From Marinilactibacillus sp042660675 (lineage in GTDB: Bacteria > Bacillota > Bacilli > Lactobacillales > Carnobacteriaceae_A), in the NCBI RefSeq assembly GCF_042660675.1, contig NZ_JBHSUL010000007.1, positions 1 through 46,567 on the forward strand: DNA of 46,567 nt. Direction: 5' to 3'. Each line of letters starts with the position of its first letter. The first letter of the stretch is position 1. The position numbers were made by a program, and so were the translations under genes. This document shows, piece after piece, positions 7,107-15,673 of this stretch. The notes beneath the pieces were generated by a model, which worked only from the letters and a program-made list of their open reading frames with translations, was not told the DNA's origin and made no database searches.

Positions 7107-8948
7107 ATGCCACAGATTAATGTTGTTGTTGTTGGAGGAGGTTTTGCGGGAGTATCTGCTGCGAAACTACTTTCAAAAAAGCTGAAGAAAAACAATCGAG
7201 TAGAGATTACTTTGATTGATCGTCATCCATATCATACTTATATGACAGAATTACATGAGGTTGCTGGAGGAAGAGTTGAACCAGATGCCATCCAGTATGA
7301 TTTACAGCGCTTATTCTCTAGAAGAAAAAACGTTCAACTTGTTACGGATAATGTTATTGAACTTAATCATGATGACAAAACAGTGGTCACAGAAAATGGT
7401 CAATACAAATATGACTATCTTGTACTTGGTATGGGTGGAGAAGCGAACGACTTTGGGACCCCTGGTGTTAAAGAAAATGGTTTTACGCTATGGTCATGGG
7501 AAGACGCTGTTCGTATCAGACGTCATATAGAAGATACTGTTGCTCTAGCTGCTAGAGAGCGCGATTTAGAGAAAAGAGCAGCAATGCTTAGATTCGTTGT
7601 TTGCGGTTCTGGTTTAACAGGAATTGAAATGATTGGGGAATTAGTTGATTGGAAACCTGTCCTTGCAGAAAAATATCATATCGATGCGAGTGAAATTGAA
7701 TTAATTGTAGTCGAAGCACTTCCAGAAATACTGAGTACGATTCCTAAAGTTTCTTCTAGTAAAGTAGAAAAATACTTACGTAAAAAGAAAGTACGCATAT
7801 TAACGGAAGCGCCAGTTGTCAATGTTACGGCGCATTCAGTTGAACTGAAAACAGAGGAAGTACTAGCGACGCATACACTTATTTGGGCAGCCGGTGTAAA
7901 AGCAAATTCAGATATAGAAGATTTCGGAACTGAAAAAGCACGTGCTGGAAGATTAGTTGCGAATGAGTATATGGAAGCGAAAGATCTAGAAGACGTTTAT
8001 GTCATTGGAGACTTGGTTTACTATGAAGAAAACGGAAAACCTACACCACAGATTGTTCAAGCAGCGGAACAAACAGGACACACAGCAGCAAAAAATATTG
8101 TGGCTAAAATAGAAGGTGGAGAAAAACATCCTCACGAATCGAATTATCAAGGTACGTTGGTGTCCGTAGGATCAACCTATGGTGTAGCCTACCTATTCGA
8201 TAAAATTCATTTAAGCGGTTTTCTTGCTATTTTGATGAAACATATTGTGAATTTAAAGTACTTCTTTGATATTCGGTCAGGCTATTATATGACACAATAC
8301 ATCTTTCATGAATTTTTCCATATCAAACACAAGCGAAATATTTTCCGCGGACACCTTTCTAGATATGGCAATGTTTTATGGAGTGTTCCTCTAAGGGTAT
8401 TTTATGGTAGCATGTGGTTAGTAGAAGGTTTGAAGAAAGCGTTTGGTATATTAGGGTCGGAGAGTTGGTTTAAAGATCAGGTACTGCTGCCATTCTCATG
8501 GCTTCAAAATCCAACTTCCGGAGCTTCAGAAGCTGTTGAAGAGGTTGCGAAACCAATATTCGGTTTAAGCTATGCGTACGGAGAACAGCCGATGATGATT
8601 TTAGATCACGCACCTGGCTGGTTTGAGAGTATAATGAAAATTTTGATACCTAATACAGAAATGGCTCTATTCTTCCAGAAATTTATGACATGTGTTGAAA
8701 TCGCGATTGCATTAGCTCTAATTTTTGGATTATTCACTTGGTTAACGAGCGCAGCAACCATCGGCTTAGTTTTATCATTTACACTTTCTGGAATGTTCTA
8801 CTGGGTAAACATCTGGTTTATCTTTGTAGCCATCGCGTTAATGAATGGATCCGGTCGAGCATTCGGTCTGGACTATTATGTCATTCCGTGGATACAAAAG
8901 AAAGCGGGCACCATCTGGTATGGAAAAAGTACGTCTATACACACATAA
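7107..8948 (+). CDS. ndh2: Type II NADH dehydrogenase with C-terminal membrane domain (Ndh2)
   Basis: 613 aa. The N-terminal ~390 residues are a flavoprotein NADH:quinone oxidoreductase: FAD-binding GGGFAG near residues 9-14, NADH-binding 'VVCGSGLTGIEMIGEL' near 163-178, and 'DVYVIGD' with 'PQIVQAAEQTGHTAAKNI'. A C-terminal extension of ~200 residues has a DoxX-like run of membrane helices (about 525-595). This long form is the one found in EET loci, where it reduces demethylmenaquinone; ordinary Ndh is about 400 aa. ATG 7107 has AAAGGAG ten bases upstream; the upstream in-frame ATG at 7038 lacks a ribosome binding site and lies within the operator region. dmkB follows after a hairpin. Confidence 0.9.
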   Translation: MPQINVVVVGGGFAGVSAAKLLSKKLKKNNRVEITLIDRHPYHTYMTELHEVAGGRVEPDAIQYDLQRLFSRRKNVQLVTDNVIELNHDDKTVVTENGQYKYDYLVLGMGGEANDFGTPGVKENGFTLWSWEDAVRIRRHIEDTVALAARERDLEKRAAMLRFVVCGSGLTGIEMIGELVDWKPVLAEKYHIDASEIELIVVEALPEILSTIPKVSSSKVEKYLRKKKVRILTEAPVVNVTAHSVELKTEEVLATHTLIWAAGVKANSDIEDFGTEKARAGRLVANEYMEAKDLEDVYVIGDLVYYEENGKPTPQIVQAAEQTGHTAAKNIVAKIEGGEKHPHESNYQGTLVSVGSTYGVAYLFDKIHLSGFLAILMKHIVNLKYFFDIRSGYYMTQYIFHEFFHIKHKRNIFRGHLSRYGNVLWSVPLRVFYGSMWLVEGLKKAFGILGSESWFKDQVLLPFSWLQNPTSGASEAVEEVAKPIFGLSYAYGEQPMMILDHAPGWFESIMKILIPNTEMALFFQKFMTCVEIAIALALIFGLFTWLTSAATIGLVLSFTLSGMFYWVNIWFIFVAIALMNGSGRAFGLDYYVIPWIQKKAGTIWYGKSTSIHT

Positions 8949-8969
8949 AAATTGAATAGAACTAAACAG

Positions 8970-9008
8970 AGTGGAGGCGGGGGAAACAGCTCGCTTTCAC
9001 TTTTTTTA
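8970..9008 (+). terminator. Hairpin between ndh2 and dmkB
   Basis: The stem AGTGGAGGCG / CGCTTTCACT (two G-U pairs) is followed by eight T. It lies in the short ndh2-dmkB gap with no obvious new promoter after it, so partial read-through to dmkB is likely. Confidence 0.6.
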
Positions 9009-9034
9009 ACTTATGGGATTAAAAGGAGATACCA

Positions 9035-10015
9035 ATGAAACTACATTCGATATGGGAACCGTATCCTGAATTAGCGACCGAACTAGGAGAAGTAACTAAG
9101 CTCATCGAAGGTTCGATTCAGATGCGGAACAAAGAAGTGGAAACCGTTTTAAAAGATGTCTTCAATAAAGGCGGGAAGATGCTAAGACCAGCGTATACTC
9201 TTCTTTTTTCGACATTCGGATCAGAACATGATGCAAAACGAGCACAAGCAGTAGCTGCTTCAATCGAATTGCTTCATACAGCCACGCTGATCCATGATGA
9301 TATCATAGATGATTCACCAAAAAGAAGGGGACAGGAAACGATTCAGTCTCGTTATGGAAAAAATGCTGCTGTTTATGCAGGAGATTATTTGTTTACAGTC
9401 TCCTTTCGATTACTTGCACAATATGCAAAAAGTAATCAGCAGTTTGAAATCAATACAAAAGGAATGGAACGAATCTTAATGGGTGAGCTGGATCAGATGA
9501 GGCTGTATCATCATACGGATATGACAATCCGACAATATCTCACACAAATATCTGGAAAAACAGCACAGTTATTTGCTTTATCGTGCTATGCGGGAGCACT
9601 TGAAGGTGGATTAACAGAAAAGAGAGCTAGGATTGCTTATCACATAGGTAGTCATATGGGGATGGCCTTTCAGATATTAGATGATATTTTGGATTACACA
9701 ATATCCTCAGAGGAATTTGGTAAGCCGGTTCTAGAAGATGTTAGACAAGGAATTTATACTGCACCACTAATTTTTGCCATGCGAAAAAATCGTCGTGCGT
9801 TGCTCCCTTTACTAGAGAAGAAAGAACAGATGACAGAAGAAGAGGCAAAAAAAGTGCGTCAGTTGGTTATTGAATCGGATGGAATAATTGAAGCGAAACG
9901 ACTAGCAGAAAAATACACGGAAAAATCATTGAAAAAAATCTTGTCTTTACCAGATACGAAAGAGAAAGAGATTATTTATCAATTGACTAAACAATTACTC
10001 AGCAGAAAAAGTTAA
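9035..10015 (+). CDS. dmkB: Polyprenyl diphosphate synthase for the quinone side chain (DmkB/HepT-like)
   Basis: 326 aa, soluble. Trans-isoprenyl diphosphate synthases condense isopentenyl diphosphate units to make the lipid tail. Both Asp-rich motifs are present: 'LIHDDIIDD' (residues ~86-94, DDxxD) and 'QILDDILDY'. 'GGKMLRPAYTLL' is the conserved GGKxxRP segment. AAAGGAG lies seven to eight bases before the ATG. Its location downstream of ndh2 in an EET-type cluster points to demethylmenaquinone production with DmkA, as for lmo genes in Listeria; the product chain length cannot be read from the sequence. Its own terminator follows at 10014-10056. Confidence 0.88.
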   Translation: MKLHSIWEPYPELATELGEVTKLIEGSIQMRNKEVETVLKDVFNKGGKMLRPAYTLLFSTFGSEHDAKRAQAVAASIELLHTATLIHDDIIDDSPKRRGQETIQSRYGKNAAVYAGDYLFTVSFRLLAQYAKSNQQFEINTKGMERILMGELDQMRLYHHTDMTIRQYLTQISGKTAQLFALSCYAGALEGGLTEKRARIAYHIGSHMGMAFQILDDILDYTISSEEFGKPVLEDVRQGIYTAPLIFAMRKNRRALLPLLEKKEQMTEEEAKKVRQLVIESDGIIEAKRLAEKYTEKSLKKILSLPDTKEKEIIYQLTKQLLSRKS

Positions 10016-10056
10016 AAAAGATCATTCGGGTATAATTTATCCGAATGATCTTTTTT
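10014..10056 (+). terminator. Terminator after dmkB
   Basis: A perfect stem (AAAAAGATCATTCGG / CCGAATGATCTTTTT, loop of 11) is followed by T. It ends the ndh2-dmkB unit. Confidence 0.9.
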
Positions 10057-10121
10057 AACCGTCAATAATGATCCTCTATAAAAATAAATAAACAGTAAAT
10101 GCCCGTTCTTTAAAGTGTAAT

Positions 10122-10151
10122 AAAAAGCATGAATCTATGTAGACTCATGCT
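10122..10151 (-). terminator. Terminator of ldh
   Basis: The stem AGCATGAGTCTA / TAGATTCATGCT on the minus strand is followed by TTTTTATT, nine bases after the ldh stop codon. The loop is very tight, so the top of the stem probably opens. Confidence 0.75.
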
Positions 10152-10159
10152 AAAGGTCA

Positions 10160-11134
10160 TTATTCGAAAGCTAAATCAGGACTCTTTTTGATTACTTCAT
10201 CCAAGTGTTCTCTGATTGTCTGTGCTGAATGTTTCATTTTCTCTTTTTCAGAATCATTTAACGGAATTTCAATAATCGTTTTGATTCCACCACGATTAAT
10301 TATGGCGGGTGTACCAAGGTAAATATCATTTTCTCCATACTGACCTTCCAGATAGACAGATAGCGGAAGAACAGCGTGCTCATTGTTTAAAATCGCTCGA
10401 GTGATTCTTGCTAGAGAAACACCGATACCATAAAAAGTAGCGCCTTTTTTCTCAATGATTGTATAAGCTGCATCTCTTACAGAGAAGAAGATATCTACCA
10501 GCGCTTGTTCATCTGTATCAGGGTTGTGTTCTAACCATTCATTGATTTGTAGACCAGCTACATTAGCATGAGACCAAACTGGGAATTCAGTATCGCCATG
10601 TTCTCCGATGATATAACCGTGAACATTTCTTACATCGACGTCTAAAAGGTTTGCAATCGCTTGACGGAACCGAGCGCTATCTAAAGAAGTACCAGAACCA
10701 ATAACTTGTTTAGAAGGTAGCCCAGACCATTTGTATACGGCATAAGTCAAAATATCTACGGGATTTGTTGCGACTAAGAAAATACCATTGAAACCACTTG
10801 CCATAACACTATCCACAACGCTCTTAGTTATACGTAGATTTTTTTCGGTTAGATCAAGTCTTGTTTCTCCAGGTTTTTGATTTGCGCCAGCAGTATAGAC
10901 GATCAAGTCAGCATCTGAGCAATCTTCATAATCAGCAACATATAGTTTTTTAGGCGCGGTAAAAGCGAGAGCACTACTTAAATCCATCACATCGCCTTCA
11001 GCTTTGTCTCGATTAACATCAATAATACCTAGTTCTTGACCGATATTCTGATTGATCAGAGAGTAAGCATAACTAGATCCTACGGCGCCATCCCCGATTA
11101 AGATGATTTTTTGTTTGTCATTTAGTGAACTCAT
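10160..11134 (-). CDS. ldh: L-lactate dehydrogenase
   Basis: 324 aa, cytoplasmic. Reduces pyruvate to L-lactate with NADH, the main NAD+-regenerating step in a lactic fermenter. Visible features: NAD-binding 'ILIGDGAVGSSYAY' (residues 11-24), 'VATNPVDILTY', Asp152 and Arg155 in 'TSLDSARFRQA', and the active-site His179 in 'GEHGDTEFPVWSH', which separates LDH from malate dehydrogenase-like relatives together with the pyruvate loop 'ANQKPGETRLDL'. The start has GAGGAG upstream. It sits beside the EET cluster on the opposite strand with its own promoter and terminator; both routes would compete for NADH. Confidence 0.96.
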   Translation of the reverse strand: MSSLNDKQKIILIGDGAVGSSYAYSLINQNIGQELGIIDVNRDKAEGDVMDLSSALAFTAPKKLYVADYEDCSDADLIVYTAGANQKPGETRLDLTEKNLRITKSVVDSVMASGFNGIFLVATNPVDILTYAVYKWSGLPSKQVIGSGTSLDSARFRQAIANLLDVDVRNVHGYIIGEHGDTEFPVWSHANVAGLQINEWLEHNPDTDEQALVDIFFSVRDAAYTIIEKKGATFYGIGVSLARITRAILNNEHAVLPLSVYLEGQYGENDIYLGTPAIINRGGIKTIIEIPLNDSEKEKMKHSAQTIREHLDEVIKKSPDLAFE

Positions 11135-11489
11135 GTGAACACGCTCCTCTTAAAATTAAACTATCCCTTACAAGTTCATTATATCACAAACTTGAATTGA
11201 GTACAGTATTATCATCAAATAATCAAAAGAAATTATTGGTAATTAGCTGAATATACATGTAGTTTTATTTGATTAGAAATTTATCATTAAATACTATTGA
11301 CTATCTAACGTAGGAGTGGCAGAATTGTATTAAGTTATTTATGCGTAAATTAGAATAGATAAGTAGTTATATTCATTTTACTAATGTTGAAGCTATTTTT
11401 GAATTTTTAAATATGTAGTAAGCTAAGTATTTAAAGTGGTTTTATAATGAATAGTTATATTTTAATGTACGCTAAAAATGGAGGATGAT
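11135..11489. other. AT-rich divergent region between ldh and S9 peptidase
   Basis: About 355 bases without a gene. It contains the ldh promoter: on the minus strand an extended -10 TGATATAAT (complement of 11178-11186), with no clear -35. No promoter for the plus-strand peptidase could be fixed with confidence, and no hairpin or repeat stood out. Confidence 0.5.
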
Positions 11490-13472
11490 TTGATTTTGAA
11501 AACTTTAACACCAGAAAGCCTATTTGATTTAAAAACTGTTTCACAACCAAAAGTGTGGAAAGATCATGTTTTTTTTGTCGAAACGAATCTGAAAGAACAA
11601 ACAAATGAATACCGTACCTCTATTTATAGTGTACATCAAAAGACTGAAGAGAAAACCCACTGGGGAGATAGTGGATCTGCTAATGTGGAAATCAGTATTT
11701 CTCCTAATGGTAAGTGGTTGGCCTATCTTTCAAATAATACAGAAGATAAAAAAACTCAAATTTTTTTAATTTCACTATCTGGAGGTTCAGCTTCTCAATT
11801 AACTTCAGAAAAAAATGGTGTATTTTCGTATGAATGGACTAGTAATAGTGCAAGTGTTTATTATCAGACTTCAAAGAAAACAAATGAAGATTCAGATGCC
11901 AATAAAAATGAAGAGATGAAAGACAAGAAAAAGCACCCAGAACCTAAAGTTATTACGACCCTTCAATATAAAATGGATGGAAGAGGTGTTAATCCCGTAG
12001 ATCTCACTTATCAGATCAAAAAAGTAGATATCGCGACTAAAAATGACCAGCTTATTTTGGAAAAAGATCGTCCAGTTGGATTAAGCTATGTTTCAAAAGA
12101 TGAAAGTTATCTTTTGGTTTCTGACAAGCTAGATCCAGAAGATGAATGGGTTTATGGGGGGAGCGTCTATAAGTATTTTATTGAATCAAAAAAGACAACT
12201 ACCCTTACAAAAGAAATTCCCCAAGGTAGTTTCCAGTTTGTAGCAGCAAACGAGGCTGAAGATTTCTATCTTTTAGTAGGGAATGATTTTAAATTTGCAT
12301 TTGTATCGCAAGCCAAGCTTTATGGCTACGATGTAAATCAACAAACACTTGTCTGTTTAACCGAAAACTTGGATGCGGAAATAGGTGATACGATCATCGG
12401 AGATTTCCAGCAGAATGTATCTGACTTTCCAGTGCAGTGGCTAGATAATGAAAACTATCTTTTCCCAGTAACAGAACACGGAAAGTTGCAAATCTATAAG
12501 GGGAATCGAAAAGGGAAGTTAGAGAAACTTGTCGATGAGAAAGTTCAGTTCACTGGTGGAGAGCTAACAGATGAACAAGATAGAGTGGCTGTGACATACT
12601 CGACAGCAACGATTCCGAGTGAGGTTGGCTTACTAAATTTAAAAACTGGTGCAATTGAAAAATTATATGATCCGAATGCGGATGTGGTTTCTGAATACAC
12701 AATCGTGGAACCAGAAATGTTCTGGTATAAAGGGGCAGACGACTGGGATATTCAAGGATGGTATATGCCTCCCGTTGAAAAAAAAGAAAAACATCCAGCA
12801 ATTCTTTATGTTCACGGTGGACCGCAAGTTTGTTATGGAGAAACCTTCTTCCATGAAATGCAAAAATTATCTGCTCAAGGATATGGTGTCATTTTACTGA
12901 ACCCGCGCGGAGGAAATGGCTATGGTCAGGATTTTGTTGCTTCAATCTTAGGTGATTACGGTAACAAAGACTATGAAGATTTAATGCTTGGAACAGATTA
13001 CGTTCTAGAGCAACACCCGGAAATTGATACAGAAAAGTTATATGTTGCAGGTGGTAGTTATGGTGGATTCATGACGAACTGGATTGTTGGACATACGGAT
13101 AGATTTAAGGCCGCCGTTACACAACGCTGTATTTCTAATTGGATTAGTTTCTATGGAACAAGTGACATTGGCCCTCATTTCGTAGAATTTCAGTTGCAAC
13201 ATGATCTCAGCGAGATGCAAGAACTCTGGAGAATGTCTCCTCTAGCATATGCTGAGAATGTAAATACACCGCTACTTGTTATTCATGGAGAAGAAGATTT
13301 AAGATGTCCACAAGAACAAGCAGAGCAAATGTATATCGCGATGAAGAAACATAAGGTCGATACAAAATTGATCACATTCCCCAAATCCAGTCATGGACTT
13401 TCGAGAATGGGTCTACCCAATCTACGCCTTGAAAGAATGAATGCGATCACTGATTGGTTCGAACAATATTAG
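11490..13472 (+). CDS. S9 family (prolyl oligopeptidase-like) serine peptidase
   Basis: 660 aa, no signal peptide, so probably cytoplasmic. The N-terminal part (to ~400) has beta-propeller repeats of the TolB/DPP type ('ISISPNGKWLAYLSNN'), and the C-terminal alpha/beta hydrolase domain carries the triad Ser523 (GGSYGGF), Asp603 (HGEEDLRCP) and His635 (SSHGLSR). It resembles YuxL-type acylaminoacyl or oligopeptidases, which trim short peptides; the substrate is unknown. GGAGG at 11480-11484 fits TTG 11490 (five bases) or TTG 11496 (eleven bases); the ATG at 11478 overlaps GGAGG and is rejected. It stands alone between its AT-rich leader and a terminator. Confidence 0.88.
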   Translation: MILKTLTPESLFDLKTVSQPKVWKDHVFFVETNLKEQTNEYRTSIYSVHQKTEEKTHWGDSGSANVEISISPNGKWLAYLSNNTEDKKTQIFLISLSGGSASQLTSEKNGVFSYEWTSNSASVYYQTSKKTNEDSDANKNEEMKDKKKHPEPKVITTLQYKMDGRGVNPVDLTYQIKKVDIATKNDQLILEKDRPVGLSYVSKDESYLLVSDKLDPEDEWVYGGSVYKYFIESKKTTTLTKEIPQGSFQFVAANEAEDFYLLVGNDFKFAFVSQAKLYGYDVNQQTLVCLTENLDAEIGDTIIGDFQQNVSDFPVQWLDNENYLFPVTEHGKLQIYKGNRKGKLEKLVDEKVQFTGGELTDEQDRVAVTYSTATIPSEVGLLNLKTGAIEKLYDPNADVVSEYTIVEPEMFWYKGADDWDIQGWYMPPVEKKEKHPAILYVHGGPQVCYGETFFHEMQKLSAQGYGVILLNPRGGNGYGQDFVASILGDYGNKDYEDLMLGTDYVLEQHPEIDTEKLYVAGGSYGGFMTNWIVGHTDRFKAAVTQRCISNWISFYGTSDIGPHFVEFQLQHDLSEMQELWRMSPLAYAENVNTPLLVIHGEEDLRCPQEQAEQMYIAMKKHKVDTKLITFPKSSHGLSRMGLPNLRLERMNAITDWFEQY

Positions 13473-13480
13473 AAAATAAG

Positions 13481-13519
13481 AGACTAGCCTTCTTGATTTA
13501 TAGGAAGGCTAGTCTTTTT
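13481..13519 (+). terminator. Terminator after S9 peptidase
   Basis: A 12-bp perfect stem AGACTAGCCTTC / GAAGGCTAGTCT with TTTTT after it. Confidence 0.9.
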
Positions 13520-13610
13520 GCTGAACAGCTCGTTTATTCATTAAATTGTTCACATAATAAGAGGCTTATATGAGAATTTATATAAATTTTTTGTCTAATG
13601 TTCTATAGAC

Positions 13611-13639
13611 TTGGGGTCTTTCAATATCTTTGTTACAAT
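13611..13639 (+). promoter_or_regulatory. Promoter of aspartate decarboxylase gene
   Basis: TTGGGG (13611-13616), a 17-base spacer, and TACAAT (13634-13639). The -35 is imperfect. Confidence 0.4.
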
Positions 13640-13689
13640 TACAAGTGGAGAAAAAATAAAATGATTACAAAAAAACTAGGAGTGGAATT

Positions 13690-15264
13690 TTGAAGCAGGA
13701 TCTTGAAAGTCTAAGCCCTTTTGAATTGAATCTTTATTTAGAAGAGCAAATGCAAAAAACCCCTAATACGAAAGAATTTTTGAATGCAGGTAGAGGGAAC
13801 CCGAACTGGACGGCACCTATACCAAGAGAAGCTTTTTTCCTATTAGGGGAATTTGCAGTCAAAGAAACAATGCTTGGAGAAAACAGACAAATCGCTGGAA
13901 TGATCAAGGAAGATGATAGTAGATCAAAAAGGTTCGAAACTTTTTTAGACTCCAAAAAGACGCAAGGAGCTGATTTACTTCGAGAGATCTGGGAAAAAGG
14001 TAACCACTTAATGGGGTTGTCAAAAGAAGCTTGGTTGAAACAAATGCTAGATGATGTGATTGGAGACAATTACCCACATCCAGAACGTATTTTAAATGCC
14101 AGTGAAGAACCGATCAAACAGTATTTGCATCATGAATTATTTGATTCAAAAAGTGCACCATTCGATGTATTTGCAGTAGAAGGTGGAACAGCGGGAATTG
14201 TTTATACATTCAATTCTTTAGTGAACAATGCCTTATTAAATCAAGGGGATACCATTGCTTTACTGATTCCTACTTTTGCACCTTATATGGAAATACCAGA
14301 ACTACCTGAGTACGGATTTAATGTACATTATATTCGCTCAGAGCTCGTGACAATTAATGGAGAAACAAGTTATCAGTTTCCTAAAGAAGAGTTGGATCGT
14401 TTAAGAGATGAGGCCATCAAAGCGGTTTTTGTCGTCAATCCAAGTAATCCTACTGCTAACGCAATTTATGGTGACTCGATTGATCAGTTAATTGATATCG
14501 TTGAAAAAGATAATCCAGACTTGATGATTCTGTCAGATGACGTATATGGCACTTTCTTGAATCAATTTACTTCGTTATTTACTGTTTTGCCTTATAATAC
14601 AGCGTGCATCTATTCTTACTCAAAATATTTTGGTGCAACTGGATGGAGAATAGGGACGATTGCAGTCGCAAAAGAAAATATATTCGATGATCGATTGGCT
14701 CGACTCCCGGAAAATAAGAAAGCCGAGTTAAATAATCGTTATGCAACGCTTACCTCAGATCCTGAATCAATTCGATTTATTGACCGGATGGTGGCTGATA
14801 GTCGGTCGGTCGCTTTGAATCATGCGGCAGGTCTATCGGCTCCACAGCAAGTGATGATGACTTTGTTTAGTCTGTATGCATTACTGGATACAGAAGATGT
14901 TTATAAAAAAGAAGTTATTGGGATTTGTCAGGAGAGAGGGAAAGCTCTATATGATTCTCTAGGCATGCGAATGCCGATTAAAGAGTTAAATACCGCTTAT
15001 TATTGTGAAATCGACTTCGAATGGTGGTTGAAAGAAAAATATGAAGAATCCTTCGTCGAGTATATTCAAACCAACTGGTCTATGACAGACATTGTCACTA
15101 AACTCGCAAGAGAAGAGCAATTAATGTTATTGAAGTCTGAGGCTTTTGGTTCAAGTAAATGGACCGTAAGAGTATCTTTAGCGAATCTTCCAACTAAAAC
15201 TTATACAGAAATCGGTCAAAGAATCACGAACATGATCGACCGGATGTACCTTTCATTCAAATAA
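13690..15264 (+). CDS. aspD: Aspartate 4-decarboxylase / aspartate aminotransferase (PLP)
   Basis: 524 aa, close to the ~530 aa of the family, cytoplasmic. It converts L-aspartate to L-alanine and CO2, with aminotransferase side activity, using pyridoxal phosphate. 'NPSNPTANA', 'ILSDDVYGTF' and the PLP-lysine segment 'YSYSKYFGATGWRIG' (Lys312) are the fold-type I signatures; 'NAGRGNPNWTAPIPREAFFLLG' near residue 32 is typical of this long subgroup. TTG 13690 follows AGGAG at a normal distance. In Tetragenococcus the enzyme works with the aspartate-alanine exchanger AspT to build a proton gradient and resist acid; no aspT is next to it or elsewhere in the window. Own promoter and terminator. 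Confidence 0.88.
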   Translation: MKQDLESLSPFELNLYLEEQMQKTPNTKEFLNAGRGNPNWTAPIPREAFFLLGEFAVKETMLGENRQIAGMIKEDDSRSKRFETFLDSKKTQGADLLREIWEKGNHLMGLSKEAWLKQMLDDVIGDNYPHPERILNASEEPIKQYLHHELFDSKSAPFDVFAVEGGTAGIVYTFNSLVNNALLNQGDTIALLIPTFAPYMEIPELPEYGFNVHYIRSELVTINGETSYQFPKEELDRLRDEAIKAVFVVNPSNPTANAIYGDSIDQLIDIVEKDNPDLMILSDDVYGTFLNQFTSLFTVLPYNTACIYSYSKYFGATGWRIGTIAVAKENIFDDRLARLPENKKAELNNRYATLTSDPESIRFIDRMVADSRSVALNHAAGLSAPQQVMMTLFSLYALLDTEDVYKKEVIGICQERGKALYDSLGMRMPIKELNTAYYCEIDFEWWLKEKYEESFVEYIQTNWSMTDIVTKLAREEQLMLLKSEAFGSSKWTVRVSLANLPTKTYTEIGQRITNMIDRMYLSFK

Positions 15265-15266
15265 AG

Positions 15267-15301
15267 AAAAGGAGCATGTGACTGAGCATGCTCCTTTTTT
15301 A
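15267..15301 (+). terminator. Terminator after aspartate decarboxylase
   Basis: The stem AAAGGAGCATG / CATGCTCCTTT with a run of T. Confidence 0.9.
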
Positions 15302-15673
15302 TGGTTTTAAGCGATAGATGTTGCTTTTTTATAAGTTCTTTATGTATAAATTCAATGAAGAGTTATAATGAAAAAAATTTTTGAACTAGATAAGTGACAA
15401 CGACGCATATGTAATGGATTACACACTGTAAACGTTGATATAACAACAAAGAAAACGCTTGCTTAAAATATGGTGTCCACATATAATTGAATTATAGAAA
15501 AGGTTATAACTTTTCAGTTTTAGTTTTCTTTATACTCTCAAGGTGCATAATGATAGAAAAGAAATTTTCTTGAGCTCACATTATGAATCAGAGAAAATTC
15601 AAAGGATCATCATTTTAAAATGAAATCGCTTTAATATTAAGTTTTGACTATTTTGAGGAAGAAGGTTTTATAA
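15302..15673. other. Leader region of the broken PTS gene
   Basis: About 370 bases without a gene. It contains two cre-like sequences (15427-15440 and 15450-15463) and a possible -10 TATACT close to 15530. No convincing -35, antiterminator or open reading frame was seen. Confidence 0.45.
15427..15463 (+). promoter_or_regulatory. Two cre-like (CcpA) sites
   Basis: TGTAAACGTTGATA (15427-15440) matches the cre consensus TGWNANCGNTNWCA at 13 of 14 positions. AGAAAACGCTTGCT (15450-15463) shares the core GAAAACGCTT but has three mismatches. Carbon catabolite control of a sugar PTS gene is expected, so the location fits. Confidence 0.45.

Noticed and set aside
13605..13620. Small inverted repeat AGAC-N5-GTCT before aspartate decarboxylase
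   Set aside because: Four-base arms over the -35 region are too short to call an operator.
15545..15605. A/T-rich inverted repeats (AGAAAA...TTTTCT type) before the EIIC pseudogene, as an antiterminator
   Set aside because: Pairing is weak and low-complexity, and there is no overlapping terminator.
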